Positions 27,958 through 37,507 are shown, numbered from the stretch's first letter. The stretch is 64,000 bases of DNA from Alcaligenes faecalis (GCF_041521385.1 NZ_CP168006.1:2521095-2585094), one strand, 5' to 3'. Made by a program: numbers and translations. Notes: a model not told the origin generated them from the sequence alone.

Positions 27958-28139
27958 TTCGGCTCGGATGGCCAATTCGTTTTTTGTCAGCCGGCTTTGT
28001 GCTTACAATACGCGATGCTAAGGGGGCTGCAGCCCCGTCTGGATGCAGGCTTTGTCTGCCTGACACTATTTTCTATTCGTCTTCTTGGTAGCGCCGAGCG
28101 TGGCTTGGCTACTGCTGATTTCGTACCGAGGCTAAGCGG

Positions 28140-29465
28140 GTGAACCGATTTTTCTATACCGCCTCTATTCGCATGCTGGCTCCAGCCTTGATGGCCTGGA
28201 TGGGTTTGCGTGCCCGCCGTGCGGGTGGTGACTGGCAGGTCTTATCGGGTTCCCGCTTTGGTTTTTATGGCTCCTTGCCGGTGCCCCAGAAAGCGCCTGT
28301 GTGGGTGCATGCAGTCAGCTTGGGTGAGACGCGTGCGGCTCAGCCTTTGATTCGTGCCTTGCTGGATCAAGGCGAGACGGTCTTGTTGACGCATATGACC
28401 GTCACGGGCCGCGCAGAAGGGGTAAATGCATTTGCCGCCGAGATCGCAAGTGGACAGTTGTTGCAGCAATGGCTGCCCTACGACTTTCCCGGCTCTGTAC
28501 GACGTTTTTTTGCACATTACCGTCCATGTGCCGGGGTGTTGATTGAACGCGAAGTGTGGCCCAATCTGCTGGCTGCGGCACGCCGACAAGGTGTGCCTAT
28601 GATGTTGGCCAGTGCCCGGTTCTCGGAAAGTGCGCTGCGCACCAGCTTGAAGGCGGGTTCAGTCATGCGCGAGGCATACCGTTCCTTCAAGTTGATTTAC
28701 GCACAAAGTCTGGCCGATGCGCAGCGTTTGGAGTTGGCTGGTGCGCAGGGTGTACGCGTATCTGGAAACCTGAAATTTGATGTGGTCTTGCCGCAAGACA
28801 AGATAGCTCGCGGTCGCGGCTTTGCCAGCGAGCTGGGGCGGCGTGTGGTGGTCATTGCCAGTACGCGTGAGACCGAGCATGCCGATTTCATGGATGCTAT
28901 TGCTCACTATTTGCGTCGCGAACGCGAGCATGGCAGCGAACTGCATCGCCCAGTCTTGTTTGTCGTTATTCCGCGTCACCCCGAGCGTTTTGAGGAAGCG
29001 GCAGATTATCTGGATCAGTTAGGGTTGCGGTCGGTGCGGCGCAGCGAGTTGCTGGAGCAGGGCGATACCAGTACCAGTGCTATCAAGGCTTGTCGTGAAG
29101 TGGATGTCCTATTAGGGGACACCATAGGTGAAATGCACTGGTATTACGGTCTGGCGCGCGTGGCGATTGTGGCGGGCAGCTTCCAGCCCTTGGGCGGACA
29201 GAATTTCATTGAGGCCTGTGCAGTCGGTGTTCCTGTGATTGTGGGGCCACATACGCATAATTTTGCTCAAGCCATGCAAGATGCCATGCAAGCCGGTGCT
29301 GTGATACGCGCGGGTACGCCAGCTTTGGCGTTGCAGCAGGCAGTGGAGCTAGTGGATGAACCAGTACGCCATCACAAGATGGCTGATGCGGGTTTGCATT
29401 GGGTTCGGATGCACGAAGGTGCCGTGCAGCGCGTACTTTCTGGATTGGCACAAATTCGCGATTAA
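28140..29465 (+). CDS. waaA: 3-deoxy-D-manno-octulosonic acid (Kdo) transferase
   Basis: A 441-residue GT30 enzyme that transfers Kdo to lipid IVA on the inner face of the cytoplasmic membrane. An N-terminal amphipathic or membrane-anchoring stretch precedes VWVHAVSLGETRAAQPLIRA. The catalytic base region and VLIEREVWPNLL, then FDVVLPQ, STRETEHADF and GGQNFIEACAVGVPVIVGPH, are family hallmarks. It starts with GTG at 28140, preceded by GAGG. A strong terminator follows. Confidence 0.94.
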   Translation: MNRFFYTASIRMLAPALMAWMGLRARRAGGDWQVLSGSRFGFYGSLPVPQKAPVWVHAVSLGETRAAQPLIRALLDQGETVLLTHMTVTGRAEGVNAFAAEIASGQLLQQWLPYDFPGSVRRFFAHYRPCAGVLIEREVWPNLLAAARRQGVPMMLASARFSESALRTSLKAGSVMREAYRSFKLIYAQSLADAQRLELAGAQGVRVSGNLKFDVVLPQDKIARGRGFASELGRRVVVIASTRETEHADFMDAIAHYLRREREHGSELHRPVLFVVIPRHPERFEEAADYLDQLGLRSVRRSELLEQGDTSTSAIKACREVDVLLGDTIGEMHWYYGLARVAIVAGSFQPLGGQNFIEACAVGVPVIVGPHTHNFAQAMQDAMQAGAVIRAGTPALALQQAVELVDEPVRHHKMADAGLHWVRMHEGAVQRVLSGLAQIRD

Positions 29466-29564
29466 ATACATGGCTGTTTATTAGCTGATAAGTATTTATC
29501 TTTACGTATTTTTGAATTTGTGGTGATTTGAGAACAGCTTGCCTTGATTTAAATCAAATTAAAT

Positions 29565-29593
29565 AAAAAAGCCCGCATTAAGCGGGCTTTTTT
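29565..29593. terminator. Bidirectional terminator between waaA and csp
   Basis: GCCCGC (29571-29576) pairs with GCGGGC (29582-29587), flanked by six A on the left and six T on the right, so it can terminate both convergent transcripts. Confidence 0.88.
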
Positions 29594-29620
29594 GAGATCT
29601 AAAAACTGATCGAAATCGAT

Positions 29621-29830
29621 TTACAGTTTTTGGATGCTCTTAGCTTGTGGACCCTTTTGGCCTTCAGCCGACACGTACGAAACGCGCTGGTTTTCTTCCA
29701 AGGATTTAAAGCCTGTGCCCAAGATGTCGGAATGGTGAACGAAAAGATCTTTGCCACCGTTGTCGGGGGAGATAAAGCCGTAGCCTTTTTCGTTATTGAA
29801 CCATTTCACGATACCGGTTTCTGTTTGCAT
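29621..29830 (-). CDS. cspA: Cold-shock domain protein
   Basis: A 69-residue single cold-shock domain. It is an OB-fold RNA/DNA chaperone with RNP1 KGYGFI and RNP2 DLFVHHS. The ATG at 29830 (GIVKW follows shortly) is preferred over one three codons earlier, since AGGGA is then well spaced. The 250 bases between it and galU may hold a long structured leader of the sort that regulates csp mRNAs, but I cannot define one by eye. The paralogue letter is not determinable. Confidence 0.93.
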   Translation of the reverse strand: MQTETGIVKWFNNEKGYGFISPDNGGKDLFVHHSDILGTGFKSLEENQRVSYVSAEGQKGPQAKSIQKL

Positions 29831-30084
29831 TTCCTGCATTCCCTAAAAATGACGAGCAATCTGCTCAAAAAAGATTGTCAAGATGTAAAAATCAGGGCAA
29901 TGAGTATTAGAAACAATACCGTATTGAACAAACTTCGACGAACTTGAAATCCTGCACCGCCAATCGTAGGGGGTATTTAGCTTGTAAGTCAAGCTAAATC
30001 GACCCTCTGCGTGGTTTTAAGGCAGTGTTTGATCAACAATTGCAACCAAGCTTGTTATCGCAACGGACCCCTCTGCGCCCCTCG

Positions 30085-30915
30085 TTAAAGTCCGTGGTAT
30101 TTACGACCAAATTCAAGCGTAGCATGAAAGAAACCGGACTTGCTACCACAGTCGTAACGCGTGCCTTCATATTCATATGCATATACCGCACGGCTTTCCA
30201 AAAGACTGGCAATTCCATCTGTTAATTGAATCTCTCCGCCTACTCCTGCTTGGGTGCGTCGCAGGTGGTCAAATATTTCGGCTTCTAATACATAACGACC
30301 TACAACGGCTTGTGTGGAAGGGGCAACATCAGGCGCTGGTTTTTCAACAATTCCATTTAATCGAGTGGCTTTGGCGTCGACTAAATTGCCCGAAACAATT
30401 CCATATTTGTTTGTTTCATTTCTATTTACATTCTGAATTGCCACAATACTGCCATTGTATTGATGTGCAGCCTCAACCAGTTGCCGTGATACCGGTGTGG
30501 TGGCGTCGATCAGGTCGTCCGCCAGCAGGACCAGGAAGGGCTCGTTGCCCACAATGGGGGCAGCGCACAGCACGGCATGGCCCAGACCCAGTGCGCGTGG
30601 CTGGCGGGTGTAAATACAGCTCACATGGCTGGGAATGATGTTTTGAACGGTATCCAGCAATTCCAGCTTGTTCTTGCCCTCTAGCTCGTGTTCCAGTTCC
30701 GGGATGCTGTCAAAGTGATCTTCGATGGCTCGTTTGTTGCGACCAGTAATAAAAATCAGCTCTGTGACGCCTGCGGCAACCGCTTCTTCGACAGCGTATT
30801 GAATCAGTGGTTTGTCGACAATCGGCAGCATTTCCTTGGGCATGGCCTTGGTGGCCGGCAGAAAACGCGTGCCTAGACCGGCGACGGGGAAAACAGCTTT
30901 ACGTATGGGTTTCAT
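30085..30915 (-). CDS. galU: UTP-glucose-1-phosphate uridylyltransferase
   Basis: A 276-residue nucleotidyltransferase that makes UDP-glucose for surface polysaccharides. The N-terminal [20 protein letters not shown] carries the nucleotide-binding loop. [17 protein letters not shown], the acceptor region [10 protein letters not shown] and the catalytic [14 protein letters not shown] follow. Length is normal. The base composition drops towards AT in its 3' half compared with neighbours. It stands on the same strand as the small gene and coaX upstream. Confidence 0.95.
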   Translation of the reverse strand: MKPIRKAVFPVAGLGTRFLPATKAMPKEMLPIVDKPLIQYAVEEAVAAGVTELIFITGRNKRAIEDHFDSIPELEHELEGKNKLELLDTVQNIIPSHVSCIYTRQPRALGLGHAVLCAAPIVGNEPFLVLLADDLIDATTPVSRQLVEAAHQYNGSIVAIQNVNRNETNKYGIVSGNLVDAKATRLNGIVEKPAPDVAPSTQAVVGRYVLEAEIFDHLRRTQAGVGGEIQLTDGIASLLESRAVYAYEYEGTRYDCGSKSGFFHATLEFGRKYHGL

Positions 30916-30933
30916 AGGGTCGTCAATCGTGAA

Positions 30934-31110
30934 TCAGGGGGACGCAGGCGTTGGATGGGCCGGGGTTCCAAGTTGAATGGCGTCTTGGTTGCGCTGCGAA
31001 AACTGTCGAGGTTCACGCCCTTGATCACTGGGAGGTGTGCCAAAAAAGCCTTGTCCAAACGCTAGCAGGGCGACGTTTGCCACCAGGATCAGTATGAAAA
31101 GCAGTCGCAT
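30934..31110 (-). CDS. Small hypothetical protein with N-terminal membrane or signal segment
   Basis: A 58-codon frame from ATG at 31110 to TGA at 30934. The first 20 residues are strongly hydrophobic (MRLLFILILVANVALLAFGQ), followed by a polar, proline-rich tail (PPSDQGREPRQF, then TPAHPTPASP). It could be a small anchored periplasmic protein. It resembles the N-terminal anchor of SPOR-type proteins found beside coaX/birA in relatives, but no SPOR domain follows. It lies 18 bases before galU and 140 bases after coaX on the same strand. I do not recognise it with certainty; the codon use and clean frame make it a credible gene. Confidence 0.6.
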   Translation of the reverse strand: MRLLFILILVANVALLAFGQGFFGTPPSDQGREPRQFSQRNQDAIQLGTPAHPTPASP

Positions 31111-31250
31111 CGCAGATGCCCTGAAAAATACAGTTCAACCCAGGATTGTACGGGCAGGACAGCGTAAGTTCATCCGTTTTAATGCCAATCGTATCTAGAG
31201 GTTTTCCTGAATGCCTTGATCTGGATGTCAGTTTCTTTGGCAGTTTTGGT

Positions 31251-32087
31251 TCACCGGTGGCCTGCAAAAAGCGCCAGGCCACGCAAGGCAGGCGTTTCCA
31301 GCTCATGCAGTTGGGGCGTCTCTATATTGAGCAAGCAACAATAGTGACTTAATTGTTCTAACAGTTCTTGCTGTGCCAATGCGCGGCCACCGCCGGCCAA
31401 AAACACCAATGGGCCATGCCCCAGATACTGACGTCCTTTTTCCCATTGCCGCAACACCGCCCCAGCCTGTGCCGCCGCAACTCCTGTACTGATGGCAGAT
31501 TGGGTATTGCGTGGGAACGCCGCTGTTTGCCCGTGGGCCTCAGGAAGTTGTGCTGTGTTTTGTTTAAGTGCAGCCAGCATCAAACTGGGGCCGGGCAAGA
31601 TAGAGCCGCCTAAAAAGTGACGCATGCCGTTTTGTGCCGGCCCCAGCAGATCAATGGTTGTGGCCGTACCAAAGCTGATCAGCAAGGCTCCTTGTTGCGC
31701 TGGGTATTCCTGGGCCAGTAAATCGCTTAGCCCTAATAAAGAGGCCCAGCGGTCGGCCCCCAGTTGGCCGGCCTGCTCATAATCATTGTGCAGCCCAAAA
31801 GCTCGCTCTTGGGCCTGTAGCCAGCGCACCGGGCCCAAACCCAAACGGCTGACGGCGGCATCAATGTGCATTTGTACCTGTGGGCCTGCCACATTTACCC
31901 CCAACGCTTGCACACCTTCTTGTTTGGTGAACGCTTGCAGAGGGGCCTGGCCCGCTTCCAGCCAAACCGCCAATTGATCCAATTGGTCCACATGCACACT
32001 AACTGGCTGGCTTTCGCGTACGCCGGTTAATGGATGGCGCCACCCTAGTTTGATACGGGTATTGCCAGAGTCAATGAGCAGGGTCAT
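31251..32087 (-). CDS. coaX: Type III pantothenate kinase
   Basis: A 278-residue ASKHA-fold kinase for the first step of coenzyme A synthesis. The N-terminal phosphate-binding DSGNTRIKLGW contains the catalytic aspartate. YEQAGQLGADRWASLLG is the pantothenate-binding segment. LISFGTATTIDLL and FLGGSILPGPSLMLAAL follow. The order birA-coaX is typical of betaproteobacteria. Its start is 38 bases after the birA stop. Confidence 0.95.
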   Translation of the reverse strand: MTLLIDSGNTRIKLGWRHPLTGVRESQPVSVHVDQLDQLAVWLEAGQAPLQAFTKQEGVQALGVNVAGPQVQMHIDAAVSRLGLGPVRWLQAQERAFGLHNDYEQAGQLGADRWASLLGLSDLLAQEYPAQQGALLISFGTATTIDLLGPAQNGMRHFLGGSILPGPSLMLAALKQNTAQLPEAHGQTAAFPRNTQSAISTGVAAAQAGAVLRQWEKGRQYLGHGPLVFLAGGGRALAQQELLEQLSHYCCLLNIETPQLHELETPALRGLALFAGHR

Positions 32088-32125
32088 GCCAGGTCGTCAG
32101 AGCTAAAAAGAGTGCAGTATAGCGA

Positions 32126-32995
32126 TCAGCGTTGGGCGCGTACGGAAACTTCACCCACCGTGACCGCACGTTCCGAGCCGTCGGGGTGGCGCAACAGTAA
32201 CTGTCCCGAAGTGTTGATGCCAGTCACGATACCGGTGTGTAGAACTTGACCATTGTCGATGATATGCACCTGCTGGCCAATGAGCGCATCAACCTGTGCA
32301 TAGCGTGTGGGCAGATCAGCAAAACCGTGGGCGGTGACATGGTTCAGGCTCAGGTACAGACTTTGGGCAACCTTGGCCACGATGTCCGAACATCGCGCTA
32401 GCGAGGCTTGCTGGGAGTGTTCCGCAATGCTGGACCAGTCCGCAATGGGGCGTTGTGTGCTCTGGCTGATAGTGGCTGCCTCGCGCAGATTCAGACCGAT
32501 CCCAATAATGACTACATGATGGTCACTGGAGCTGGGTGCGGCACTGGCGCGGGTCGCCTCGACCAGAATGCCGGACAGCTTGGCTTGGTCCCACAGCACA
32601 TCATTAGGCCATTTCATGGCCAGACGATTACGTACGGCGGGTTCCAGAAACTGGCGCAGCGCCTCTGTTGTTGCCAGACCGGACAGCGGCGAGAGCGTAG
32701 GCAGTTGTCGTGCCGGCAGAAAAATATCGAAAGCACAGGAAAACATCAGGTTTGCACCAACGCTGTTTTCCCAGGTGCGTCCGGCACGCCCGCGGCCGCG
32801 GCTTTGCAGATGTGCGCCCAATAGCCAGGGACGCACACGCGGGCCCGATTCCTGGCGGGCCAGAGTGAGCAAATCCGCGTTCGTCGATTCCGTGGAGTCC
32901 ACCCAGCGGATCTGGGGGAAATGTGGCAAGCGCGTGCGCAGCTCTGCCACCATGTCGCGAGGGCTGGGTAAGGTGAATGCAGAAGAGGTATTCAT
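32126..32995 (-). CDS. birA: Biotin-[acetyl-CoA-carboxylase] ligase
   Basis: A 289-residue biotin protein ligase. The biotinyl-AMP site GRGRAGRTWENSVGANLMFS and the segment MKWPNDVLWDQAKLSGILVE, which contains the conserved KWPND, are intact. The C-terminal SH3-like domain begins around residue 240. No N-terminal helix-turn-helix is present, so it is a ligase without the repressor function of E. coli BirA. The ATG at 32995 begins the conserved protein; the reading frame stays open upstream only as an antisense shadow of the next gene. Confidence 0.94.
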   Translation of the reverse strand: MNTSSAFTLPSPRDMVAELRTRLPHFPQIRWVDSTESTNADLLTLARQESGPRVRPWLLGAHLQSRGRGRAGRTWENSVGANLMFSCAFDIFLPARQLPTLSPLSGLATTEALRQFLEPAVRNRLAMKWPNDVLWDQAKLSGILVEATRASAAPSSSDHHVVIIGIGLNLREAATISQSTQRPIADWSSIAEHSQQASLARCSDIVAKVAQSLYLSLNHVTAHGFADLPTRYAQVDALIGQQVHIIDNGQVLHTGIVTGINTSGQLLLRHPDGSERAVTVGEVSVRAQR

Positions 32996-33052
32996 GACAA
33001 TCCGGTACACTGGATGAGTTAAACGTAATCTTATGTGATATTTGATCTGAGC

Positions 33053-33703
33053 ATGTCTGAACGCGTAGCTACAATCCAATTTTCCGGCCAGGCCGGTGTT
33101 ATTGACTGTGCTCTGGACTGGCCGGCCGGTGAACCCAAGGGCTGGGCCTTGCTGTTGCATCCCCATCCTTTGCATGGGGGCGCACGTAATAACAAAGTTG
33201 TCACGACCTTGTCGCGCAGTGCTACTCAGCACGGCTTGCTGGCTGTACGCCCTGATTTCCGGGGTGTCGGTAAATCCGCCGGGCAGTTTGACAGCAGCCG
33301 TGGTGAAACCGCCGATATGCTGGCCTTGATAGAGCAATTTCCATCGCAGTTCCCACAGTGGGCTTGCGGCCCATCCATGTTGGCCGGTTTTTCATTTGGC
33401 ACAGCGGTTGCTGCACAGGTGTATGCCAGTTTGCAAGATGCGCAGGCACCGTTGCCTGGTGTTTTCATTCTGACTGGTACAGCGGTCAACCGCTTCCGCT
33501 TCCGCGATGTCAGTCCTCCTGCCGATACGTTATTGGTGCATGGTGAAACCGATGATGTTGTGCCTTTGTCGGAAGGTATGGAATTTGCGCGTGAGCATCA
33601 GTTGCCCATGGTGGTGTTGCCCGATGCTGGCCACTTTTTTCATGGCAAGCTGATTCAGTTGCGTGAGCTGGTTAGCCGTCATTTGGTCGGGCTTGGAACC
33701 TAA
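33053..33703 (+). CDS. Alpha/beta hydrolase (YsgA-like/dienelactone-type), uncharacterised
   Basis: A 216-residue alpha/beta hydrolase. LLLHPHPLHGGARNNKVV carries the characteristic HPHPxxGG-NNK motif of this bacterial subfamily. The nucleophile elbow is GFSFG, the acid lies in HGETDDVVP and the catalytic histidine in DAGHFFHGKL. The ATG at 33053 is better supported than one six codons upstream. It is divergent from birA with 57 bases between starts. Members are intracellular esterases of unknown substrate. Confidence 0.85.
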   Translation: MSERVATIQFSGQAGVIDCALDWPAGEPKGWALLLHPHPLHGGARNNKVVTTLSRSATQHGLLAVRPDFRGVGKSAGQFDSSRGETADMLALIEQFPSQFPQWACGPSMLAGFSFGTAVAAQVYASLQDAQAPLPGVFILTGTAVNRFRFRDVSPPADTLLVHGETDDVVPLSEGMEFAREHQLPMVVLPDAGHFFHGKLIQLRELVSRHLVGLGT

Positions 33704-33829
33704 GTCGGTTTTTACTTTCAAATCGTTGCGTTTTCCTGCTCAGACTCAGGGGTTTCGCCCCTCACAGGCCTAGTTGGCTCTGCCATAATGGGCTCTTTCC
33801 GCCACTGTCAAAGCAATCGATTTTTTCCA

Positions 33830-35059
33830 ATGACTTCTATTCAAAAATTTGCATCTCCAGTCCTTTCTCGTTGTGTGGTGGCCCTTGCCCTGGCGCTGCC
33901 TATGGTGGCGCAGGCACAGACTCAAACCCCTACCCCGACAGAGTCGGCCCAAGTGATTGGGGCGCCGACCGCCGCTTTGCTGGGTGACTTGTCTGTTGTA
34001 CCCGCACCCAATCTGACGGCGCCAGCCTGGTTGTCCATGGACGTTAATAGTGGCCAGATCATCGCGGCAGAAGGACTTAACGAACAAGTAGAGCCCGCCT
34101 CCCTGACTAAGCTGATGACGGCTTATCTGGTCTTTGATGCTTTGGAGTCTGGTCGCTTAAAACTGGATCAGACTGTTGTGATTTCGGAGAAGGCCTGGCG
34201 TACCGAAGGTTCGCGTATGTTTGTCAAGGTCAATTCGCAAGTGTCGGTGAACGATCTGCTGCAAGGTGTGATCGTGCAATCGGGTAACGATGCCTCTGTG
34301 GCCTTGGCCGAAGCCGTTGCGGGTAGCGAAGATGCCTTTGCTGCCCTGATGAATGAAGAAGCCGCCAAGTTGGGTTTGACGGCGACGCATTTCAAGAACT
34401 CCACCGGATTGCCTGATCCAGACCATCTGACTTCGGTGCGTGACCTGGGCATGTTGTCTGCTGCACTGGTTGCCCGTTTTCCCCAGTATCTGCATTACTA
34501 CAGCCAAAAAGAATATACCTACAACAATATCAAGCAGCCCAACCGTAACCGCCTGCTGTGGCTGGACAACACGGTTGATGGCTTGAAAACGGGTCACACG
34601 CAATCGGCTGGTTACTGCCTGGTGTCGACTGCATTGCGCGACGGTCGCCGCGTGGTGTCAGTCGTTGTTGGTACGGCGAACGATGCCGCCCGTACAGAAA
34701 ACAGCCTGAAGCTGTTGAACTGGAGCTTCCAGAACTTTGAAACGGTCAAGCTGTATGACTCCAGCAATCCTGCCGTCACTGCTCGGGTGTGGGAAGGTGA
34801 GCTTGAAAATGTAGGCCTGGGTACCGCCCAGCCTTTGTGGTTGACGGTGCCCCGCGGAAAGTCCTCGGAAATCAAGCCGGTGGCCAACTATACCCAGCCT
34901 TTGCTGGCTCCGTTGAGCAAGGGGGACAAGGTCGGTACACTGACTTTGTCCCTGGATGGCAAGGTTCTGGCAGAGCAGCCTTTGCTGGTGCTGCAAGATG
35001 TACCCGAGGCAGGCTTTTTCGGCCGTATGGCTGACAAAGTGCGCTTGATGTTTGAGTAA
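33830..35059 (+). CDS. dacC: D-alanyl-D-alanine carboxypeptidase (PBP5/6 type)
   Basis: A 409-residue penicillin-binding protein that trims the terminal D-Ala of peptidoglycan pentapeptides. The signal peptide spans about 1-29 (AQAQ). Active-site motifs are S91-L-T-K94, S151-G-N153 and K253-T-G255, all in their usual order. A PBP5-type C-terminal beta domain follows, then an amphipathic membrane-anchoring helix (FFGRMADKVRLMF). A D-amino-acid aminotransferase follows after 24 bases, which fits recycling of the released D-alanine. Confidence 0.94.
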   Translation: MTSIQKFASPVLSRCVVALALALPMVAQAQTQTPTPTESAQVIGAPTAALLGDLSVVPAPNLTAPAWLSMDVNSGQIIAAEGLNEQVEPASLTKLMTAYLVFDALESGRLKLDQTVVISEKAWRTEGSRMFVKVNSQVSVNDLLQGVIVQSGNDASVALAEAVAGSEDAFAALMNEEAAKLGLTATHFKNSTGLPDPDHLTSVRDLGMLSAALVARFPQYLHYYSQKEYTYNNIKQPNRNRLLWLDNTVDGLKTGHTQSAGYCLVSTALRDGRRVVSVVVGTANDAARTENSLKLLNWSFQNFETVKLYDSSNPAVTARVWEGELENVGLGTAQPLWLTVPRGKSSEIKPVANYTQPLLAPLSKGDKVGTLTLSLDGKVLAEQPLLVLQDVPEAGFFGRMADKVRLMFE

Positions 35060-35083
35060 TCCCTTGGTGCGAGGCTGAACCCT

Positions 35084-35956
35084 ATGATTGCAGGCATTGA
35101 CCCTGACAGCATTGTTTATTTGAACGGCGATTTTGTGCGCTTGGGCGAAGCGAAGATCTCGGTACTGGATCGTGGCTTCATTTTTGGGGACGGCATTTAT
35201 GATGTCGTTCCTGCCTATCACGGGAAACCTTTCCGTATTGATGGGCACCTGGGGCGTCTGGAGCGCAGCCTGGCAAAAGTGGGGATTCATAACCCTTTTA
35301 CCCGCCGTGAGTGGGAACAACTGGTGCTGGACATGCTGGCCCGTTCGGGCCGTGGGGCGGACTGCATGGTCTACATTCAGGTGACCCGTGGTGTTGCCAA
35401 GCGCGACCACGCCTTCCCCAGTAATGTGACGCCCAGTATCTTCATCATGGTCTCGCCGTTCAAGCGGGTGCAGCAAGAACGCGAGACGGGTTTGACGGCG
35501 GTAGCCATTGAGGATGAACGCTGGCTGCGTTGCGATATAAAATCCGTTTCCTTGCTGGGCAATGTACTGGCCAAGCAGCAGGCGGTCGAAGCCGGTGTGG
35601 ATGAGGTCATTCAGTTCAGAGACGGTTTTCTGACCGAAGGGGCCTCCTGCAATATCTGGATTGTGCGCGACGGCACCTTGCTGGCACCCATGCGCAACAA
35701 TTTGATCCTGGAAGGAATTCGCTACAGTTTGATGGAAGAGCTGGCCGCCCAGGCGGGGATAGCCTTCCAGGCACGTCAGGTCTCTCGTGAAGAGGTCGAT
35801 ACTGCCGATGAAATTTTGATGACGTCAGCCACCAAAGAGGTGCTGCCCATCGTTGTATTTAATGGTCAGCCCGTTGGTGACGGACGACCCGGCCCTGTCT
35901 TTGCCAAGTTACGTGAAGGCTATGACAAGGCCATCAAGGCTGCGGAGCAAGCATGA
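35084..35956 (+). CDS. dat: D-amino-acid aminotransferase (class IV PLP aminotransferase)
   Basis: A 290-residue fold-type IV transaminase. SVLDRGFIFGDGIYDVVPAY is the N-terminal hallmark. The PLP lysine is K153 in DIKSVSLLGN, and EGASCNIWIV and the C-terminal MTSATKEVLPIV bind phosphate. D-Ala transaminase is the best reading given the carboxypeptidase neighbour, but branched-chain and 4-amino-4-deoxychorismate relatives share the fold. Its stop overlaps the next start by 4 bases. Confidence 0.88.
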   Translation: MIAGIDPDSIVYLNGDFVRLGEAKISVLDRGFIFGDGIYDVVPAYHGKPFRIDGHLGRLERSLAKVGIHNPFTRREWEQLVLDMLARSGRGADCMVYIQVTRGVAKRDHAFPSNVTPSIFIMVSPFKRVQQERETGLTAVAIEDERWLRCDIKSVSLLGNVLAKQQAVEAGVDEVIQFRDGFLTEGASCNIWIVRDGTLLAPMRNNLILEGIRYSLMEELAAQAGIAFQARQVSREEVDTADEILMTSATKEVLPIVVFNGQPVGDGRPGPVFAKLREGYDKAIKAAEQA

Positions 35957-36225
35957 CAATTTCCCCCGAAGAATCGTTGATTGAATACCCCAGTGACTTT
36001 CCTATCAAAGTCATGGGCCAGACTCACGAAACCCTGCAAGACGAATTGCTGGCCATCGTGCTGGAACACGATCCAAACTTTGACGCCGCCACTATTGAAG
36101 TGCGGCCCAGTAAGGCGGGCAATTACACGGGCCTGACCTTTACTGTGCGTGCTGTCTCGCGAGAGCAACTGGATAATCTTTATCGTGCCCTGCATGCGCA
36201 TCATCTGGTGCGCGTGGTGATGTAA
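35953..36225 (+). CDS. ybeD: YbeD/DUF493 family protein
   Basis: A 90-residue ACT-like small protein of the YbeD family. [13 protein letters not shown] near residue 20, [18 protein letters not shown] in the middle and [13 protein letters not shown] at the end are typical. The cellular role is unsettled; it consistently neighbours lipB and may influence lipoate metabolism. It overlaps the aminotransferase stop (ATGA) and precedes lipB by 17 bases, so all belong to one operon. Confidence 0.92.
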   Translation: MTISPEESLIEYPSDFPIKVMGQTHETLQDELLAIVLEHDPNFDAATIEVRPSKAGNYTGLTFTVRAVSREQLDNLYRALHAHHLVRVVM

Positions 36226-36242
36226 GCAGGAATCAGGCGTTC

Positions 36243-36905
36243 ATGTCCGACTCAGTTCGTATCAAATGGTTTGAGCGGCCTAGCGCCTATGAACCCATCT
36301 GGCAGGCAATGCGCGACTTCACCGAACAGCGCGGGCCAGAGACTGCTGATGAAATCTGGCTTGTCGAGCACACGCCTGTCTACACACAAGGACAGGCTGG
36401 TAAGCCGGAACATCTGCTGAACCCCGGCGGCATCCCCGTGGTGCAAACCGACCGGGGCGGGCAGATTACCTATCACGGCCCTGGGCAGTTAATGGTGTAC
36501 TGCCTGTTTGATCTACGCCGGGTAGGCCTGTACGTCAAAGAATACGTACGCCTGCTGGAAGAGGCTGTTATTGCCTGTCTGACGCATTTTGGTGTCGAAG
36601 GGGCTTGCTGCAAGCCGGGGGCACCGGGCGTGTATGTTCCGCAAGGGGGGGCAAGCCAGGAGTTGGCCAAGATCTCCGCATTGGGTATCAAGATTCGCAA
36701 TGGTCGCTCCTATCATGGCTTGGCCTTGAATATAGATATGGATCTAAGCCCGTTTAGCGACATCAATCCTTGTGGCTATGAAGGGCTGCAAACAACGGAT
36801 ATGCACTCGCAAGGCGTCATTGTTCCTATGGACGAGGTTGCACAGTATTTGTACTCCTACTTGAGCCAGGCAATGGCCCAACGTAACCAAGTCGCTACAA
36901 CCTGA
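36243..36905 (+). CDS. lipB: Octanoyl-[acyl-carrier-protein]:protein N-octanoyltransferase
   Basis: A 220-residue transferase that moves octanoate from ACP to lipoyl domains. [20 protein letters not shown] is the substrate site. The catalytic lysine lies in [17 protein letters not shown] and the acyl-thioester cysteine in INPCGYEG. LipB is normally followed directly by lipA; here 5.2 kb of iron-uptake and hydratase genes intervene. It is followed after 95 bases by a sigma-factor gene with its own promoter. Confidence 0.95.
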   Translation: MSDSVRIKWFERPSAYEPIWQAMRDFTEQRGPETADEIWLVEHTPVYTQGQAGKPEHLLNPGGIPVVQTDRGGQITYHGPGQLMVYCLFDLRRVGLYVKEYVRLLEEAVIACLTHFGVEGACCKPGAPGVYVPQGGASQELAKISALGIKIRNGRSYHGLALNIDMDLSPFSDINPCGYEGLQTTDMHSQGVIVPMDEVAQYLYSYLSQAMAQRNQVATT

Positions 36906-36939
36906 ACAAGCGTCAGCGCATCGTAGCGAAACAGTCTAA

Positions 36940-36968
36940 TTGTTGTAATGAGAATTGTTTGCGATAAT
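36940..36968 (+). promoter_or_regulatory. Promoter of the FecI-like sigma gene with overlapping Fur-like box
   Basis: TTGTTG (36940-36945) and GATAAT (36963-36968) have a 17-base spacer. The spacer and -10 overlap TAATGAGAATTGTTTGCGAT (36946-36965), which resembles Fur boxes containing TGAGAAT. Repression by Fe-Fur would block this promoter. The match was judged by eye only. Confidence 0.5.
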
Positions 36969-37000
36969 CCGGAACACGTTAACTGTTCTGTCGGGCCTGT

Positions 37001-37507
37001 ATGCCGTCGTCCCCCAAATCTCGCAAGTCCTGGCTTGATCATTATCGCGGCCTGATGGGCAATTGGACCCGGCGTCAAACTAATCATCACGATGCAGAAG
37101 ACGCCGTTCACGATGCCGTTCTAGGCCTGTTGGATCAGACCTGCACCCATATTCAGCACATTCCCTCTTATTTGTTCCAGGCGACTCGCAATCAGTTGTT
37201 CGATGAAAGTCGGCGGCGTGGGCGTTGGGCGCAGACACCCTTGGAGCAGTTGGACGAGGCAGATACCCCTCTGTCCCCGGATGTGGCAGATGCTTGTCAG
37301 TCGACTCAGTTGATGGACGAGCTGGAGGTGGTTCTATTGCAGTTGCCACTGGTCTGTAGGCAAGTTTTTTTATGGAATAAAATCGAGGGCTATAGTCAGC
37401 GCGAGATTGCTGAGCGGTTGGGCTTGTCGCAGAGCATGGTGGAAAAGCATATGAAACGCGCTTTGACCCATCTGCAGACGCATTTGCACCTGTTCCAGCA
37501 AGACTGA
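37001..37507 (+). CDS. fecI: FecI-like ECF (iron-starvation) sigma factor
   Basis: A 168-residue group IV sigma factor. Region 2 contains DAEDAVHDAVLGLL and IPSYLFQATRNQLFDESRRR. Region 4 contains IEGYSQREIAERLGLSQSMV and EKHMKRALTHL. This is the PvdS/FecI class that directs transcription of a TonB-dependent receptor gene when its partner FecR signals that ligand is bound. The ATG at 37001 lies 33 bases after the -10 of a Fur-boxed promoter. fecR follows after 45 bases and the receptor gene after that. Confidence 0.93.
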   Translation: MPSSPKSRKSWLDHYRGLMGNWTRRQTNHHDAEDAVHDAVLGLLDQTCTHIQHIPSYLFQATRNQLFDESRRRGRWAQTPLEQLDEADTPLSPDVADACQSTQLMDELEVVLLQLPLVCRQVFLWNKIEGYSQREIAERLGLSQSMVEKHMKRALTHLQTHLHLFQQD

